Source: Magicicada septendecula
Lineage: Eukaryota > Arthropoda > Insecta > Hemiptera > Cicadidae
Length of the DNA stretch: 64,000 nucleotides
Reading direction: 5' to 3'
NCBI GenBank assembly: GCA_034769895.1
Contig: CM068369.1
Location: 428,879,479-428,943,478 of the forward strand
This document shows positions 34,321 through 46,366 of the stretch, one piece after another; position 1 is the first letter of the stretch; every line of letters begins with the position of its first letter. A program made the position numbers and the translations under genes. The notes under the pieces were generated by a model that saw only the letters and a list, made by a program, of their open reading frames with translations, was not told the origin of the DNA and ran no database searches.

Positions 34321-34890
34321 GTTGGGGGTAACAGAGAGTGTTACCTCCATCGGAGGCCAATATGGCGAAAATGTGCGGCACACCTTTTTTGTACAAATTT
34401 AATTTGTACCCTGATAGACGATCGTGTCGCACATAACAATGACGTGTAGAACAGGCATTGAAATGAAAGTTTGATTTCCCCGACTTTTCGGGCGATTACT
34501 GCCTTATCAGCACTAATCGTGGATTTGGCTAGCGGTCAGCTATGGCCATAATCAAGTCCCTTGACCATAGCTGACTTGAAATTGGTTTATAGTAGAAATT
34601 AAATGGAGGTGACACTAGGAGAAATCCAGGAACTATGGAACAGCGGCTGCCACTCTGTCCACGTGGGGACAGCATAGCCAGGTGGTAGACCCGTGTTAAG
34701 GGCGTTTCAATATATAACCAAGGATATGTCGATATCCACAATTTCAAAATATAACTGCCGAAGCAAAGACACGGAGATGTCAAATTCCTCCAAATATGCA
34801 GTCTTTGTGAAAGCAAATAGGCGCTACAGTCTAACATAAATTACAATAGCGTGTGTGGATGGGAGGTGGCTCAGATGAGCCACGAAGTTA
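34321..34890 (+). ncRNA. Conserved structured RNA module in A2 (candidate)
   Basis: Closely matches the A1 module and keeps its helices: CGATTA (34493-34498) with TAATCG; CTGTCC with GGACAG, perfect here but imperfect in A1; GGATAT with ATATCC; CAAAGAC with GTCTTTG; and GTGGCT with AGCCAC. One C-A mismatch lies in the CTATGGCCA helix. Confidence 0.58.
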
Positions 34891-35680
34891 AATTTTATAA
34901 TATAAAAATTGCTAACTCTAGTTTTGCTCTAATAAAAATGCTTGTGTTCCGCTTAAATAAACAGGTGCTCATACATTCAGTATAATGTGTTCATTCTATA
35001 TTTTTTAGATGTATTATTTTATTGTGTTAGATATAAGAATTGATAAGAATATGTGTATATAATTTGTGTATTTTTGAAACTAAGTAAATAACTAAATGAC
35101 TGGCAGGCGGTTTGCATAGTATCAGTCAGAAAAGGGGAAATAATGATGGTAGATGTAAGGATTGCTAAAAATATATATTTCATGTAATTTGCTCAAATGT
35201 GAAATGTGTTTTCACTTTGTTAGGAATATCAGCTGATCGGTAGTAAAAGGTCACTGTTAAATTGTTTATAGATGTTCAAGGTAATTAATGTTAAATGTAA
35301 TGTTTCAATGTGGAAAAAAAATATTTTAATAAATTTAAATTTCTTGAATTAAAAATTTTTTTGGGGAATTTTTTTTTTGAAAAAACAAAATTTCTTGATT
35401 TTGCGCCTGCCAGATAATGGATATTTTAAACTTTGATTATTTTATTGTTTGTGTACTAACCGTGTTTATTATTATTGAATTATTTTATTGAATTGTATTG
35501 TTAGACTCTAAGTGTAATCACATATTAGGCTAAGGATGTTCTTATTTTTAAGAAATGTTCAATTGATTTATTTTAAATAATAATAACTGATGAAGAGAAT
35601 TATTCAAGTTAGGTAACGGATTTGTAGTTTGATTTTAAAGGAGGTAATTGTTGATTTTAACTTAAAGAAATTTTGCAGAA
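34891..35680 (+). other. A2 AT-rich spacer
   Basis: AT-rich non-coding sequence matching A1 in blocks, lacking the A1 middle module. Confidence 0.45.
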
Positions 35681-36017
35681 ATGTTTCAATGTTCATAATA
35701 TGTAGTATGAGTGTGTGTGTGAGCCCAGTATCTGCTAAAGGCAGCCCAGTTTGCAGAAAAAGGGGAAACATATCGGTTGAGGATCCGGCATGATCTAAGC
35801 CAGGGTGTTGGATTTTTGGGGTAGTATGATAGAAGGTGAGGTGCGCTGTGGTGCGTGTCTTCGATTTTTTGGTGTTGGGATCTCACACAGAGAAGTCCAG
35901 TGATCTCATTCAGATTCGTCCATAGTCGCCGAGCCAGGGGGGTCGTTTACCCATGCAGAGTAAGAACAAAAGAGGGTTGTTGGCACCAGTTCCTCACCGG
36001 TCCTCTTAGGGATTTTA
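35681..36017 (+). other. A2 3' conserved module
   Basis: Very similar to A1 at 10645-10975, including GGTGTTGGGATCTC and GAGAAGTCCAG. The frame is not that of D, E, F and H. Confidence 0.5.
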
Positions 36018-36059
36018 TCAATGAGATTTCTTCTGTTTTGACAGAAGACCTCTCATTGA
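36018..36059 (+). promoter_or_regulatory. PPT-proximal stem-loop of A2
   Basis: TCAATGAGA pairs with TCTCATTGA, with inner TTCTGT/ACAGAA, followed by GGGGG and the 3' LTR at 36068. Confidence 0.72.
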
Positions 36060-36067
36060 GGGGGTAT

Positions 36068-37355
36068 TGTAACGGGCCAAATTTGTGGGTATTTTTATTT
36101 TATTTCATTTTCGGGGATTTATAAAAAAAATATGTGTAAATTTTATTTCAACAAAGACAGACCATGTGTTGTAAGGACAGTGTTTAACAAAGGCGCAATA
36201 TCACGTTGTGCAATCGGTAGAGGAATCTGCACCACCTTAGTTTCCAAGAACTTTGTTTGAGTGTGACAGCGCGCCCATACGCATTACTCAACAAGGCGCG
36301 CGGACTGACGTGGTAGTGAACAGCAAACATGGCGAAGAGAACGATTTCGGTTTCCCTTAGTCTATTATGAGGCCGGACGTAGAACTTAAGGCCCGCCTAT
36401 TTTGTGACGTCGAGCCATAAGCGCCTGAATATCATCAGCGTACAGGACTAAAATACTGCTATGTACCATGCACATACCCGCTCAACTCCAACAACTCAGG
36501 CTGTGAGCGACGACAAAATTCGTTCGCCGGCAGGCATTAATATCCGTCCGCATGAGATAGACGCTCCCCCCCAGTCTACAAGCAACCGACTTCACTAACA
36601 GACGCTGACGGTTTTGTTTCGGGCCTGGTCGGTGGAGTTTTATAAAATGTAACTAATTCAATAATATCGTTAATACCGACCGGGACCCGAGGAGTTAACC
36701 GATGTAACCAGACTATAATTGGTGTAGTGTAACCGTGAGTCGAAAACAGTTAAATAACGGATTGTGGAATCGGGCAACAAAAACACGTGGTCGGTCGGCA
36801 GTGAACAGTGAATTAAAACATGAATTAAAATAAAATTACCGTGAATCAAACAAGAATTCGTAAACAAATCAAGGGGTAAAGTATTAAGTCGTGTATGAGT
36901 GTGTATGAGCAGAATGGGCTACCTTAAATATATAATATTTTATATACTATATAATATTTTATATTATTTAAATCTGAGATATAAATGTATATTTTAAAAC
37001 TCATTTTTTCAGTGTCCTTGTGTTTAATTCATTAAAATCAGTTGGTTTACTTTGAAATATGTGTTAGCCTAAGTTATTTCGTCATTACCACTTTCTCATT
37101 TCTGTGCTGCAAGATTCGTCTAAACGTTCCGGGTATCTTCTGAATTATTAGTTTGGGGTGGTCAGATTGCTAAATTGTCCCGTTTTATTTAAGGTGGAGT
37201 GTTAAGGTTTCGGTATTATAACCTATAAAAATACCGTGGCGACTCTGGTCTTCTGATAAAATTTAATACGAGGTAAGTAGTTGAGAACGAGTACAGATAA
37301 GTCCTTGGCAGTATGTTATTTATTTATATATTCCGGCAAGTTATGTTAGTTCACA
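36068..37355 (+). repeat. A2 3' LTR
   Basis: Nearly identical to 30508-31791. Ends AGTTCACA before the TSD ATCA. Confidence 0.92.
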
Positions 37356-38056
37356 ATCACAACCGCTTATTTTATTCTCTGATATCTCATTACTATTATT
37401 TTCAATACTAAAACCCCTTAACACGTTTATTTTACTTTCTCTACTCTCTCTTCTTTTTCTAATATCATCTACATCATCTTTCATTCGTTTTATAATTGTC
37501 TGGAAACGTTCATCAATATTATTTATACGTTTATAAATGTTAATGTTTTGTGACTTCATATTATTGATATCACTTTTCAGTTCATCAAATTTACTTTCTA
37601 GTTTAACCTCATTCGTATCAAAGCATTTGCTCAATTCGTTAAAACTACTTTCACATTTTGTTTTCTGTTCATTTACATTACTACTCAATTCATTGAATTT
37701 TGCATTTTGTACATCGAACTTATTGTTAACTTCATCAAATTTATGATCATTTATGTCAAAACGGCTTTTTATTTCATTAAATTTAACCTCATTATCACTT
37801 TCATTTCGTCAAATTTATGATCATTTATGTCAAAACGACTCTTTACTTCGTGAAAATTAGCTTTCATAAAATTAAACAGGTCATCTATTGATACCTTTTC
37901 TACTCTACTGACCGTAGGTGTCGATTCAGCACTCGCTTTGCTCATAACAATCGATTCGGTCAAACTATTTTCTTTATTGATATTTGTATCAGATTTATTC
38001 TCTGTACTGATTTCATTTAAGTCAGTTATGCTGACTTCATCGTTATTATTCTCCAT
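37356..38056 (-). pseudogene. gag-like gene of C, N-terminal fragment
   Basis: On the minus strand the start MENNNDEVSITDLNEIS lies at 38056, with SAESTPTVSRVEK carrying the STP motif and then coiled-coil repeats. The frame shifts near 37769-37690, where a unit of about 66 bp is tandemly duplicated (about 37735-37840; ATTTATGATCATTTATGTCA twice). It continues to 37360, where A2 cuts it. The start agrees with the starts of B and D. Confidence 0.62.
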
Positions 38057-38187
38057 CTTTTATTATTATTGTTTTTATATATGCACTATACTTCCTAACC
38101 TACACAAAATGCTCTCACTCCCAAATAATCCGTTTCTGCAACTTACATTAGGTCTAATTTGTGTGATTACAATAAATCACACAAATC

Positions 38188-38205
38188 GTCCCTGAGTTCG
38201 GGCGC
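38188..38205 (-). other. C primer-binding site
   Basis: On the minus strand TGGCGCCCGAACTCAGGG follows the LTR end by one base. The first twelve bases equal the form complementary to lysine tRNA 3' ends; the rest departs from it. Confidence 0.7.
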
Positions 38206-39034
38206 CATTGAAACTTTACATTTCTTTCGCAAATAATATATCTTATTAAATTTATCAAAACTTCGTAAATCTTACCTTTGGGTCGTATAGACGAAACCAG
38301 TTGCAGAGGGATTATTTGGGTTGATTTGCGAAATAATTATATTAACACAGTTTATGCTGACTAAAACAAATTATTTTTCTTTTATTAAATAAGATTATGT
38401 TATCTTTTTCCCTTGTATGACAATTACACAAATTCTTTATCTCAAACACAAACTCAGATGTATAAAATTGACAAAAAACAATTCTTATAAAACTATGACA
38501 AAAGTACTCAACCAGTACTTTGTTTTGGTTATTTCATTCACTCTCTCTCTTTTACAATGATAGATTTAAACCCCTTAAAATTGAGATCTCATTTGGAAGT
38601 TACTAAGTGCTGTGACCGGCTTTACATATTGTTAATGGTTTTAAATTAGACAGTTAGTGATATTGGTACTCATCCTTAATGTAGATTTCGTCTCATGGTC
38701 CAGGCCCCGTTATCACTACACTCCGATAACCGACGGCAAATGTCCGAACGCTTTTACGCTCGTCACTTGTTGTCTTGGTGATGTATGTTATAACTGTTTT
38801 ATCACATTTAACTCATTAAGGGTGTCAGCCAACGTGACTTGCTCGCACACTAGTTTGATTTTTATGACCCCGCGGTCTGAAAGATACAAGTTGACTGCCG
38901 TATATTGCTTACACAGATTAATAGTTACTAGAACCGCGCACTCCTGTACTACCCCGTGCGGCTCTGCTGTCTACTTTGGCATTCTAGCGATGACTGCCTA
39001 CTGTGGCCTAGAGGTGGGCCGATATACCTGTAAC

Positions 39035-40511
39035 AGGTATTTTGGAACGATATTTTTGTGGAACGGATGTAACAATGACTGAAAAGTTAAAATACCTGTT
39101 ATTCGCAGCGACGCTGTTCCGAGTCGAGACACGCCACCCTCGCTGTTCCGAGTCGAGGCACACCCCCTACGCACCTATACAGACATGCACACACAAAAAG
39201 TACGCAAGTATCGCATAAACGAATACGCCAAGGCCAAATACTAGGCGTACAAAAATATCGCTGGAACGCAAGGAACAGCCAGTAACGCGTATTTAAAATA
39301 CTAGGTATTGCAAATACTAGTGGTATCACCGTTACACAAGGAACAACGCGTATTACAAATACTAAGCGTATCAGAGGAACAGTAGTATTTTAGGAACACC
39401 TAGTATTTTAGGAACAGGTAGTATCAAGCATATTTCGAGTAGGAACTATAATAGTACGAGCCACTTTTTCGTCCTGTATACTTCATTCTGCGCAAAGAGA
39501 CGAAGCTGTTTTTAATAAAGGAAATAATTCATCCGGCTGTTACATTTATTCTCGTGTGATATGCAGATATATAATACAGATTATATGCTAATAAATTATA
39601 TATTATACTAGTCACCAACTTGTAACTAAAATCGGTTGGTAAAACTTTGTTTTTACTCAAAAAAACCTTGTGTTCCGAGTCGTTAGTGAAATAGTCGTAT
39701 TTAATTATATTGAGTTATAACCTATAGAGTGGCTGATGTTGATAAGCTATATTATACTTTTTATTAATGTGATTTTAACTTCACTACACATCTCACGTAA
39801 ATGATGAGATTGTTGTAATGGACATTTATGCACTTTATCTAGTCCTGTTCCTTAAATATCTGTAATGCATTTAATTTACTTTTGTTGTTGCTTATTATTT
39901 ATAAGTGTTTATTTACGTATTTATATTTATTTTATTACAATTTGTTTTTCTATTTTATTTGTTTATTCTCATTCACTCTTGTGGCTTACTGTTATGTTTT
40001 TATTATACGTTTCTGATGTTTTTTTCACATTATTTTTTGTGGTATTACGTGTAGGCCTACTGGAAATTATTTAATTGCCCCGAGTTTTGCAACTGATTTG
40101 TCTAACCAATGTTAGTTTGTTTACTACTAGTGAAAACTTAAATTGGTATTCCCAAAGGGAGATAGGCCTATAAATTCTCTTGTTTCTTATTTCCATTTAA
40201 ACAGTAATAGTTTAATAAAGTCACAGTGTAAAGTAACACTGTTAATACTTTTAATATTATTATATATAAAAAACTTTCACAAATGAACTTACTTTTGTTA
40301 TCACTTTCACAAACGTTTCACGGTGATGTGCCTCTTCCTCAGTGTGAGTAAATACTGAATGTCATTGTTACAGAATAACAATTATTGACTATAGGTGTGT
40401 GTGGTGGGCGGCGTGTCTCGACTCGGAACAGCGTCGCTGCGAATAACAGGTATTTCAACTTTTCAGTCATTGTTACATCCGTTCCACAAAAATATCGTTC
40501 CAAAATACCTA
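39035..40511. repeat. Large inverted repeat at the left of the hAT-like element
   Basis: About 105 bp at 39035-39138, including GCAGCGACGCTGTTCCGAGT, recurs inverted at 40403-40511. The right arm lies inside a foldback whose own arms are about 40255-40321 and 40511-40584. This may be a second, inverted hAT end. A short tandem of the CGCTGTTCCGAGTCGAG unit lies near 39108-39150. Confidence 0.75.
39160..40250. other. hAT-like element interior
   Basis: AT-rich with several near-repeats of ACTAGTATTT-type motifs near 39240-39420. No transposase signature. Confidence 0.4.
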
Positions 40512-40673
40512 TGAAACGTTTGTGAACGTGATAACAAAAGTAAGTTCATTTGTGAAAGTTTTTTATATATAATAATATTAAAAAAAGTGAACGAAGAGCA
40601 TGAATCAACAAGATATTTATAATACTTTTAGTTTCAATTTATTTCTTATAACAAATTATATAGTATAGGTTAT

Positions 40674-40772
40674 ATAATATCTTCAAATAAATACACAGCA
40701 AGTAGGTTTATTAATATATTAATAGGTGTATTAATAAACCTACTTGCAGTGTATTTATTTGAAGATATTACA
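40674..40772. repeat. Palindrome inside the hAT-like element
   Basis: Arms ATATCTTCAAATAAATACAC ... CAAGTAGGTTTATTAATA and its reverse complement, separated by a short centre near 40722. Confidence 0.85.
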
Positions 40773-40784
40773 TAGGAGACCTGC

Positions 40785-42560
40785 AGGAAACTCAAAACGA
40801 GTTACTTACAAAGGATAATATAGGTTATGTATATTATAACTGCTTCTCCTTACTCCTCCGTACTCCCGTGTTATTTTTTAAATGTTAAGTTGTAATAAAG
40901 ATTGGTTTGTTCAATGATGAAAACCGATTGAGTAAATAGTGTATCAGTTGTTCGTGATTTATTTATGTTGCGTGTTTTGTAACGTGATTTCATATATAAG
41001 TTTTATGAAATGAATTATTCTGCCTTGTTTTAATAATGAGAATTAATATTATTTCAATTCAGCAGTTAAAACTTCAAAATTAATTCGAATGTAGCGGTCG
41101 AGTCGTCCCAAACGATTCTCAATGTTCACCTTCGATATTAGGCTTAACCCTATTCGTTAAGGTTAATCTTGGTTTTTGTAGTTTATGTGATTCCGACTCC
41201 TCGACGTCTTCTTGGTCTTTGTAATTATAAAATAAATGTTGATTATATCTTATTTTCATGAAATAATAACGCATGGATATGATTTATTAACATTATCGTT
41301 TAATCTTTGCAATTGTAATTCAAATTGATGAAATTTTTCATTCGATACACACGTTAGTAACAATCGATAGTTATCTCAGGAGTGAATAATAAAAATAGGT
41401 TAAACATATTTCGTAGGAATTCTTGTGGCTGCTACGAAAAGTTCCATTACATAATAAACAACAATATAGAGTACATTACAAATCTCTCTAGTACTTATAA
41501 TCTAAAAAGAGAGTTACAAAAATTATTAAGAAAAAACATACAATGTCTGATGATATCGAGTACGCCTCGTACAGAGCATGCTGGTTAGAGTGACGTCATC
41601 ATCATGGCTGCCTTCGTCCGTTCCAGATAATAACTGAAGTTTGACTAATGTGTTTAAATAAATGTGTTCCTTGTAACCACTGATTCTTATATATAATGTT
41701 TTTCACTTACTAAAATGTTCACTAGTGATTAGTGGTAGTGTGAATTATAGTGTTGTCTAGTGGTTGTTCGTTTTGGATTAATAATATTGTCAGTTATAAA
41801 GTCGGATTATATATTACACTTCTAAGCGATGTTCGCTGTACGTCTCCTTGTTTTTGCTTGATATTTTCTTTATGGTGTTTGTTCCTGGTTAGTGATATGA
41901 TTGAAGTTAAGAAATTTTTTATCTTCAGTGGTGGTCATAAAATTTTCTTCCACAAAATGGTTTCTGAGTTTAGATTTTCTTTTTAATAATATCTCAGCGA
42001 GCACTCTTAAACTGTTCTCAATCACAATTAATAATAAAGTGTCATTTCTTCTTTCTTAGTCACCGAACTGACCAAAACTTCTTAAATTCTGATTGGCCCC
42101 TTATGTACAGTTTAAGTGTTATATGACCAATACCCCTTAACTACTTTAAATTTTACAAATTACTTTTAACATATAATTTTATCATTATATCCTAATGATT
42201 CATACAATGTTTATATGATTATTAATTATACAATTACAAACAATTTGGTACTAAACATGCCTTGGTTTATACCTGTAAAACCTTAGTACTTAGTGAATTT
42301 TTCTGATATATGATGAAACAATTTATAATGGTTGATGGTAAGTTATACCTTGACTCCATGAGGTACATATATTTAAATTAACTAACTAATAACATGAACT
42401 CTTACAATATATCACAAAACTCTTAATAATAATACTTGGTTTGACAATTTTAATTTATTCATACTGTTGAACTATTGTCTGTATGATAAATCATTTTTAC
42501 TTTCTGTTAATAACAAAAAACACTTTTTATAATAAATAAATAATACACTGTTTAACTGTA
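40785..42560. other. hAT-like element interior, no gene
   Basis: AT-rich sequence with only short open frames. No domain recognised. Confidence 0.4.
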
Positions 42561-42565
42561 GTTTG

Positions 42566-43275
42566 TTGTAACAGTACATAAAGGCCTGTTGTCATAATTA
42601 TGGGATTAAGGGATTTCGTATTGTATTTTATTATATTTATGAATGTCAACCATGGTTAGGTCAGTTTTACCCATGTCCAAAGAAACAACGCATATTCAAC
42701 AAGAGGGGAATGATTCCAAGGTCACCGGCTGACGGGTGAAACCGAACACATACAATGGCGGTAGAAGTGAAGACAGACTCTAAATATCAATTCTCATTGG
42801 TCCACAAGGCTGTGTCGTCATTAATAAATGATAATGACGTATCAACAATAACGTACAAACCAGGGTGTTGGCCGTAGAAACAAAAGACGGTGACGTCAGA
42901 TATACTACTACATACACAAATTTTGCGTATAACCCGTTCTCAGTCCATTACAGCACATCACAGTGTTAACACGCTCAAGTTTTGCTGGCACAGTTTTGCC
43001 AGTAGAAGTGTTTATTAATTAGTTGAAATGTGATTAAACAATAACTATTATGTAGCAATGCAAGCTGCTACCTAACATGGCAAAGTAAATTCAGTGCAAC
43101 GCAAAGAACAGACTAGACTATGAAAGGCGCCGAACATCTGGCTCTTAACTGGAGGACTTCTGAAGGGAGACAGCAATCACAACTCAGGAAAGTTTCAACT
43201 TAATTAACCATTATTCGTCGAAAATGAGCTCTAAATTCTAAAGTATAATTTACAAGAAGGTACCAATAAATAACA
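42566..43275 (+). repeat. K 5' LTR, truncated
   Basis: Nearly identical to 44316-44957 over its right 640 bp. It ends at ACATGGGGG, where it joins filler sequence. Confidence 0.8.
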
Positions 43276-43355
43276 TGGGGGTATGTTATTTATTGGTAAT
43301 AAAACCAATTTATTGGTAATATTGGTATGTTTCCCCATAAAATGAGATTTTATGG
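43276..43355. other. K filler junction
   Basis: Short repeats of TTTATTGGTAAT and an inverted pair around CCCCATAAAATGAGATTTTA separate the truncated LTR from the gag-like fragment. This looks like templated filler at a deletion. Confidence 0.55.
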
Positions 43356-44023
43356 GGAATAGAATATGATAATAATGGAATGATAGTGTGTTTTGAAGGG
43401 TTAAAGACAGTGTGTAAAGAGAGTATAATTGTAAAAGAGTTGCAGAGGGTAGATTCTTCCCTTAATGATGGAGTAGGGGGTGAAGCCCATGTGTTTAGGA
43501 AGGACGAGAGTGCCTTCGATGTATATTTGGGAGACATATGGTCTACAAATAAAGCTGTCCTTGGTTTTTTTAGTGCACTTCACAGGTGGTGCAATAGTTG
43601 TGAATTAGTGTCCCCTGCAAATGTAGAAAGAGAGAATGTAGCCTGGTGTGAGAGAGAGAAGTGTTGTTGGGAGAAATATTGCGAGAGAAAGAAAGAAATA
43701 GAGATTTTTAAGATAAGTAGAGACTATGAAGAATTTATGGAAAGGTTAGGAGTAGAGATGAGGTAAATAAAAGTAAATACTTACCTTGTAATGAAACTGA
43801 AGTAGTAGGAGATAAGAGAAATAATGACTTTATAAATTACCTAATTATGACTAATAATACAGAAGGTGACAGGACAATGACCAATCATGACAGATTAAAT
43901 GAGTTTGAGGATAATGATGAACATTTGAATGGTATGTGTATTTATGATGTTAGTATAAGAGAGTCAATATTAAGCAATGCATATAGATATAAGATAAGAT
44001 TATTGTTTGATGATGGAGGGTAG
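43356..44023 (+). pseudogene. gag-like gene of K, C-terminal fragment
   Basis: The frame 43380-43766 shows CFEGLKTVCKESIIVKELQ, HVFRKDESAFDVYLGD and SPANVERENVAWCERE, then EIFKISRDYEEFMERLGV. It matches B and E, with FRKDESAF in place of FLKGKSP. After a stop at about 43764, remains of the C-terminus continue to RLLFDDGG and a stop at 44021-44023. The N-terminal and coiled-coil parts are deleted. Inactive. Confidence 0.62.
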
Positions 44024-44315
44024 ATATTTTATTGTGTTTATGAACATTTAATTATGTGGACAGTGTTTTTCAAGAGGGACTACTTATAGACTGATTTATG
44101 GTAAACGATTAATTGGTAATTCGGATTGTATATTTTTGTGTATATTAATGTCAATGTATTTGTGTATTTTGCTGTTGTGTATTTTTTTTGTAAACCATGT
44201 ACTGTAGAATTTTAAATATTCAAGAATAAGTAATTAGGATGAATTTGAATAATTATGAGATTTAGATTCTAATGGTTAGTAAATAATTACGCATATGATA
44301 TATTTGGATATTGAG

Positions 44316-45468
44316 TGTCAACCATGGTTAGGTCAGTTTTACCCATGTCCAAAGAAACAACGCATATTCAACAAGAGGGGAATGATTCCAAGGTCACCGG
44401 CTGACGGGTGAAACCGAACACATACAATGGCGGTAGAAGTGAAGACAGACTCTAAATATCAATTCTCATTGGTCCACAAGGCTGTGTCGTCATTAATAAA
44501 TGATAATGACGTATCAACAATAACGTACAAACCAGGGCGTTGGCCATAGAAACAAAAGACGGTGGCATCAGATATACTACTACATACGCAAATTTTGCGT
44601 ATAACCCGTTCTCAGTCCATTACAGCACATCACAGTGTTAACACGCTCAAATTTTGCTGGCACAGTTTTGCCAGTAGAAGTGTTTATTAATTAGTTGAAA
44701 TGTGATTAAACAATAACTATTATGTAGCAATGCAAGCTGCTACCTAACATGGCAAAGTAAATTCAGTGCAACGCAAAGAACAGACTAGACTATGAAAGGC
44801 GCCGAACATCTGGCTCTATCTGGAGGACTTCTGAAGGGAGACAGCAATCACAACTCAGGAAAGTTTCAACTTAATTAACCATTATTCTGTTGTCGAAAAT
44901 GAGCTCTAAATTCTAAAGTATAATTTACAAGAAGGTACCAATAAATAACATGGGGGTAAAGAGTGTGTGCGTGGGTGTAAGAGTATGTCTGCATTTATAA
45001 ATCTTGAATAAGGAAATTGAGGCATTGGTTTATGTCTTTTATAACTTGGTAAACCATAGAGAGAGAACTGCAGTCTCTTTGAAATGTTTTGTAACAAACC
45101 AAGTATCCAGTCAAATCATGAAATAATAGAAAATAAGTAATTATTAATAAAGCGGAAATACATGTAGAAATCATTTTGTTTGTGATGGTAAGGCGCCATC
45201 TTTGTTCTTCTTTGTAAGTGTAATTAACGAAAAGATAGAGTATTAAACAAATCATATGTCAACACAAACGTTATTAGAATTATTATTTTGAAAACCTCTA
45301 CTGTTTCTGAATCTCGCTGAGAAAAAGAATCCTGGCCCTTAGAGATGAAATTCATGTTGTGTATAAAGCATGCGCTCGAACCGGATGTGGCAAGGAACAG
45401 TCGGTAAGTAAATGTATTTTACTTATTAGTAACAACCAAATATAAAATAATAAGAGAGTAACTCTACA
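44316..45468 (+). repeat. K 3' LTR, 5'-truncated
   Basis: Starts GTCAACCATGGTTAGGTC directly after gag-downstream spacer, showing loss of the modules, PPT and LTR start. The right end is tentative. Confidence 0.65.
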
Positions 45469-46008
45469 CTGTGTCACTATTATTATGCCACTTTTCAGTG
45501 TTTATTACCACCTTTATCACTGTAAGGGGTTGTGCCCCTTATTCTCTCTTTTTATGTACACAATTTTGTTTAACAACATTTTTATAATAAAGTTAATACA
45601 ATTAACACAATTTATTTTAGTTGATACAATTTTATTTTTTAATTTGTACTCTTTATCGGGTTTGTTTATTCATGGTAAGTTATTTAGGCCTATTAGGTTT
45701 CTTTATTTAAATTTAGTTTGTTTACTGCCCTATTCTACTGGGTAAATACTGGCTGGGTCTTGATGATATTAAATAAGTCAAAGGTTGATGTTGTTGAATC
45801 ATATTTGGTTCCTTACTGATTTTTCAAAACTTGGTATTTTCTTTTAATTAGCTGTTGTTTATGATTTCGTGTTCCCTCTCTGGATAGGGTTTCATTATTA
45901 TATTTATAATTCCTTTTACAACATTTTGTTTCGCTACAATATATAGTATATAATAACAGGTATTTGTACCTGTTATTTTTTTTGGAACGGTATTTTCATA
46001 CCTAGTAT
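45469..46008. other. hAT-like element, right interior
   Basis: AT- and T-rich sequence with one 86-codon open frame (45485-45745) that shows no recognisable domain and is probably fortuitous. Confidence 0.4.
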
Positions 46009-46269
46009 TTTAAAATAACAGTTTAGCCCACCTCTACTGTGGCCTCCTGATGAAGACTGGCTTGTGGCAATTACGTGTTTCTCTGTAATTCACAGAGAGA
46101 CTGAGTTGCCAGCGGTTACGTATACGTCTAGCCGGGCAGGCTCCAGATATAAACAATTTTCAATAACATTGTATGCAGCTCTGTGAAAGCAGGGGTTCCC
46201 AAGAGGTTGTACACTGTATGAATTGACAACATTTTAAAATTCTTTACCACCCAATTCTGTACCGTTACA

Positions 46270-46366
46270 GTTTGTAAGGGAAAAGAGTATTGTGTTGGGA
46301 TGGAAAGTAAAGGGTTTAAAATATTGTTTTTCTTTTGAAGAAAGTAATTAAAGAAAGAATAAAAAA
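46270..46366 (+). repeat. D 3' LTR, second piece
   Basis: GTTTGTAAGGGAAAAGAG to AAAGAAAGAATAAAAAA matches D's 5' LTR near 15267-15362. Bounded by the C and E insertions. Confidence 0.9.

Larger units (their letters stand above)
30508..37355 (+). mobile_element. Element A2: complete pol-less LTR retrotransposon
   Basis: LTRs 30508-31791 and 36068-37355 are nearly identical. The TSD ATCA is at 30504-30507 and 37356-37359. The layout equals A1: gag-like ORF, structured module, 3' module, hairpin, PPT. The middle module and part of the spacer are missing relative to A1. It is inserted in the gag-like gene of C. A recent insertion judging from LTR identity. Confidence 0.93.
42566..45468 (+). mobile_element. 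Element K: rearranged LTR retrotransposon of the B/E subgroup
   Basis: The 5' LTR starts TGTAACAGTAC at 42566 and is cut off near 43275. The 3' LTR copy starts abruptly near 44316, about 75 bp inside the LTR. Between them lie a partial gag-like gene and a short spacer. The 3' modules and PPT are missing. The right end is uncertain: CTCTACA at about 45468 followed by CTGT would give an imperfect TSD with TTGT on the left. A GTAAGT donor lies at 45404-45409. Confidence 0.65.
39009..46036. mobile_element. hAT-like DNA element with nested insertions, no transposase seen
   Basis: Terminal inverted repeats TAGAGGTGGGC and GCCCACCTCTA are flanked by the perfect 8-bp TSD CTGTGGCC (39001-39008 and 46037-46044). 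TIR sequence and TSD length are typical of hAT elements. The subterminal AACAGGTATTT and GGAACG motifs occur at both ends. The interior, apart from nested element K (about 42566-45470) and foldbacks, has only short open frames, so it is a non-autonomous or decayed copy. Confidence 0.88.
38207..46269 (-). repeat. C 5' LTR, interrupted by a hAT-like element
   Basis: LTR sequence occupies 38207-39008 and 46045-46269. The join across the insertion matches the 3' LTR (CTACTGTGG then CTCCTGATGA near 20840-20860). A minus-strand GTAAG donor-like site lies at about 38271-38276. Confidence 0.85.

Noticed and set aside
37735-37840. CRISPR-like spaced repeat
   Set aside because: It is a single tandem duplication of coiled-coil codons, with no regular repeat-spacer array. 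The sequence is eukaryotic in character.
39865-40074. Membrane protein ORF in the hAT-like element
   Set aside because: A hydrophobic translation of T-rich DNA. It has no homologue among the other elements and no supporting context.
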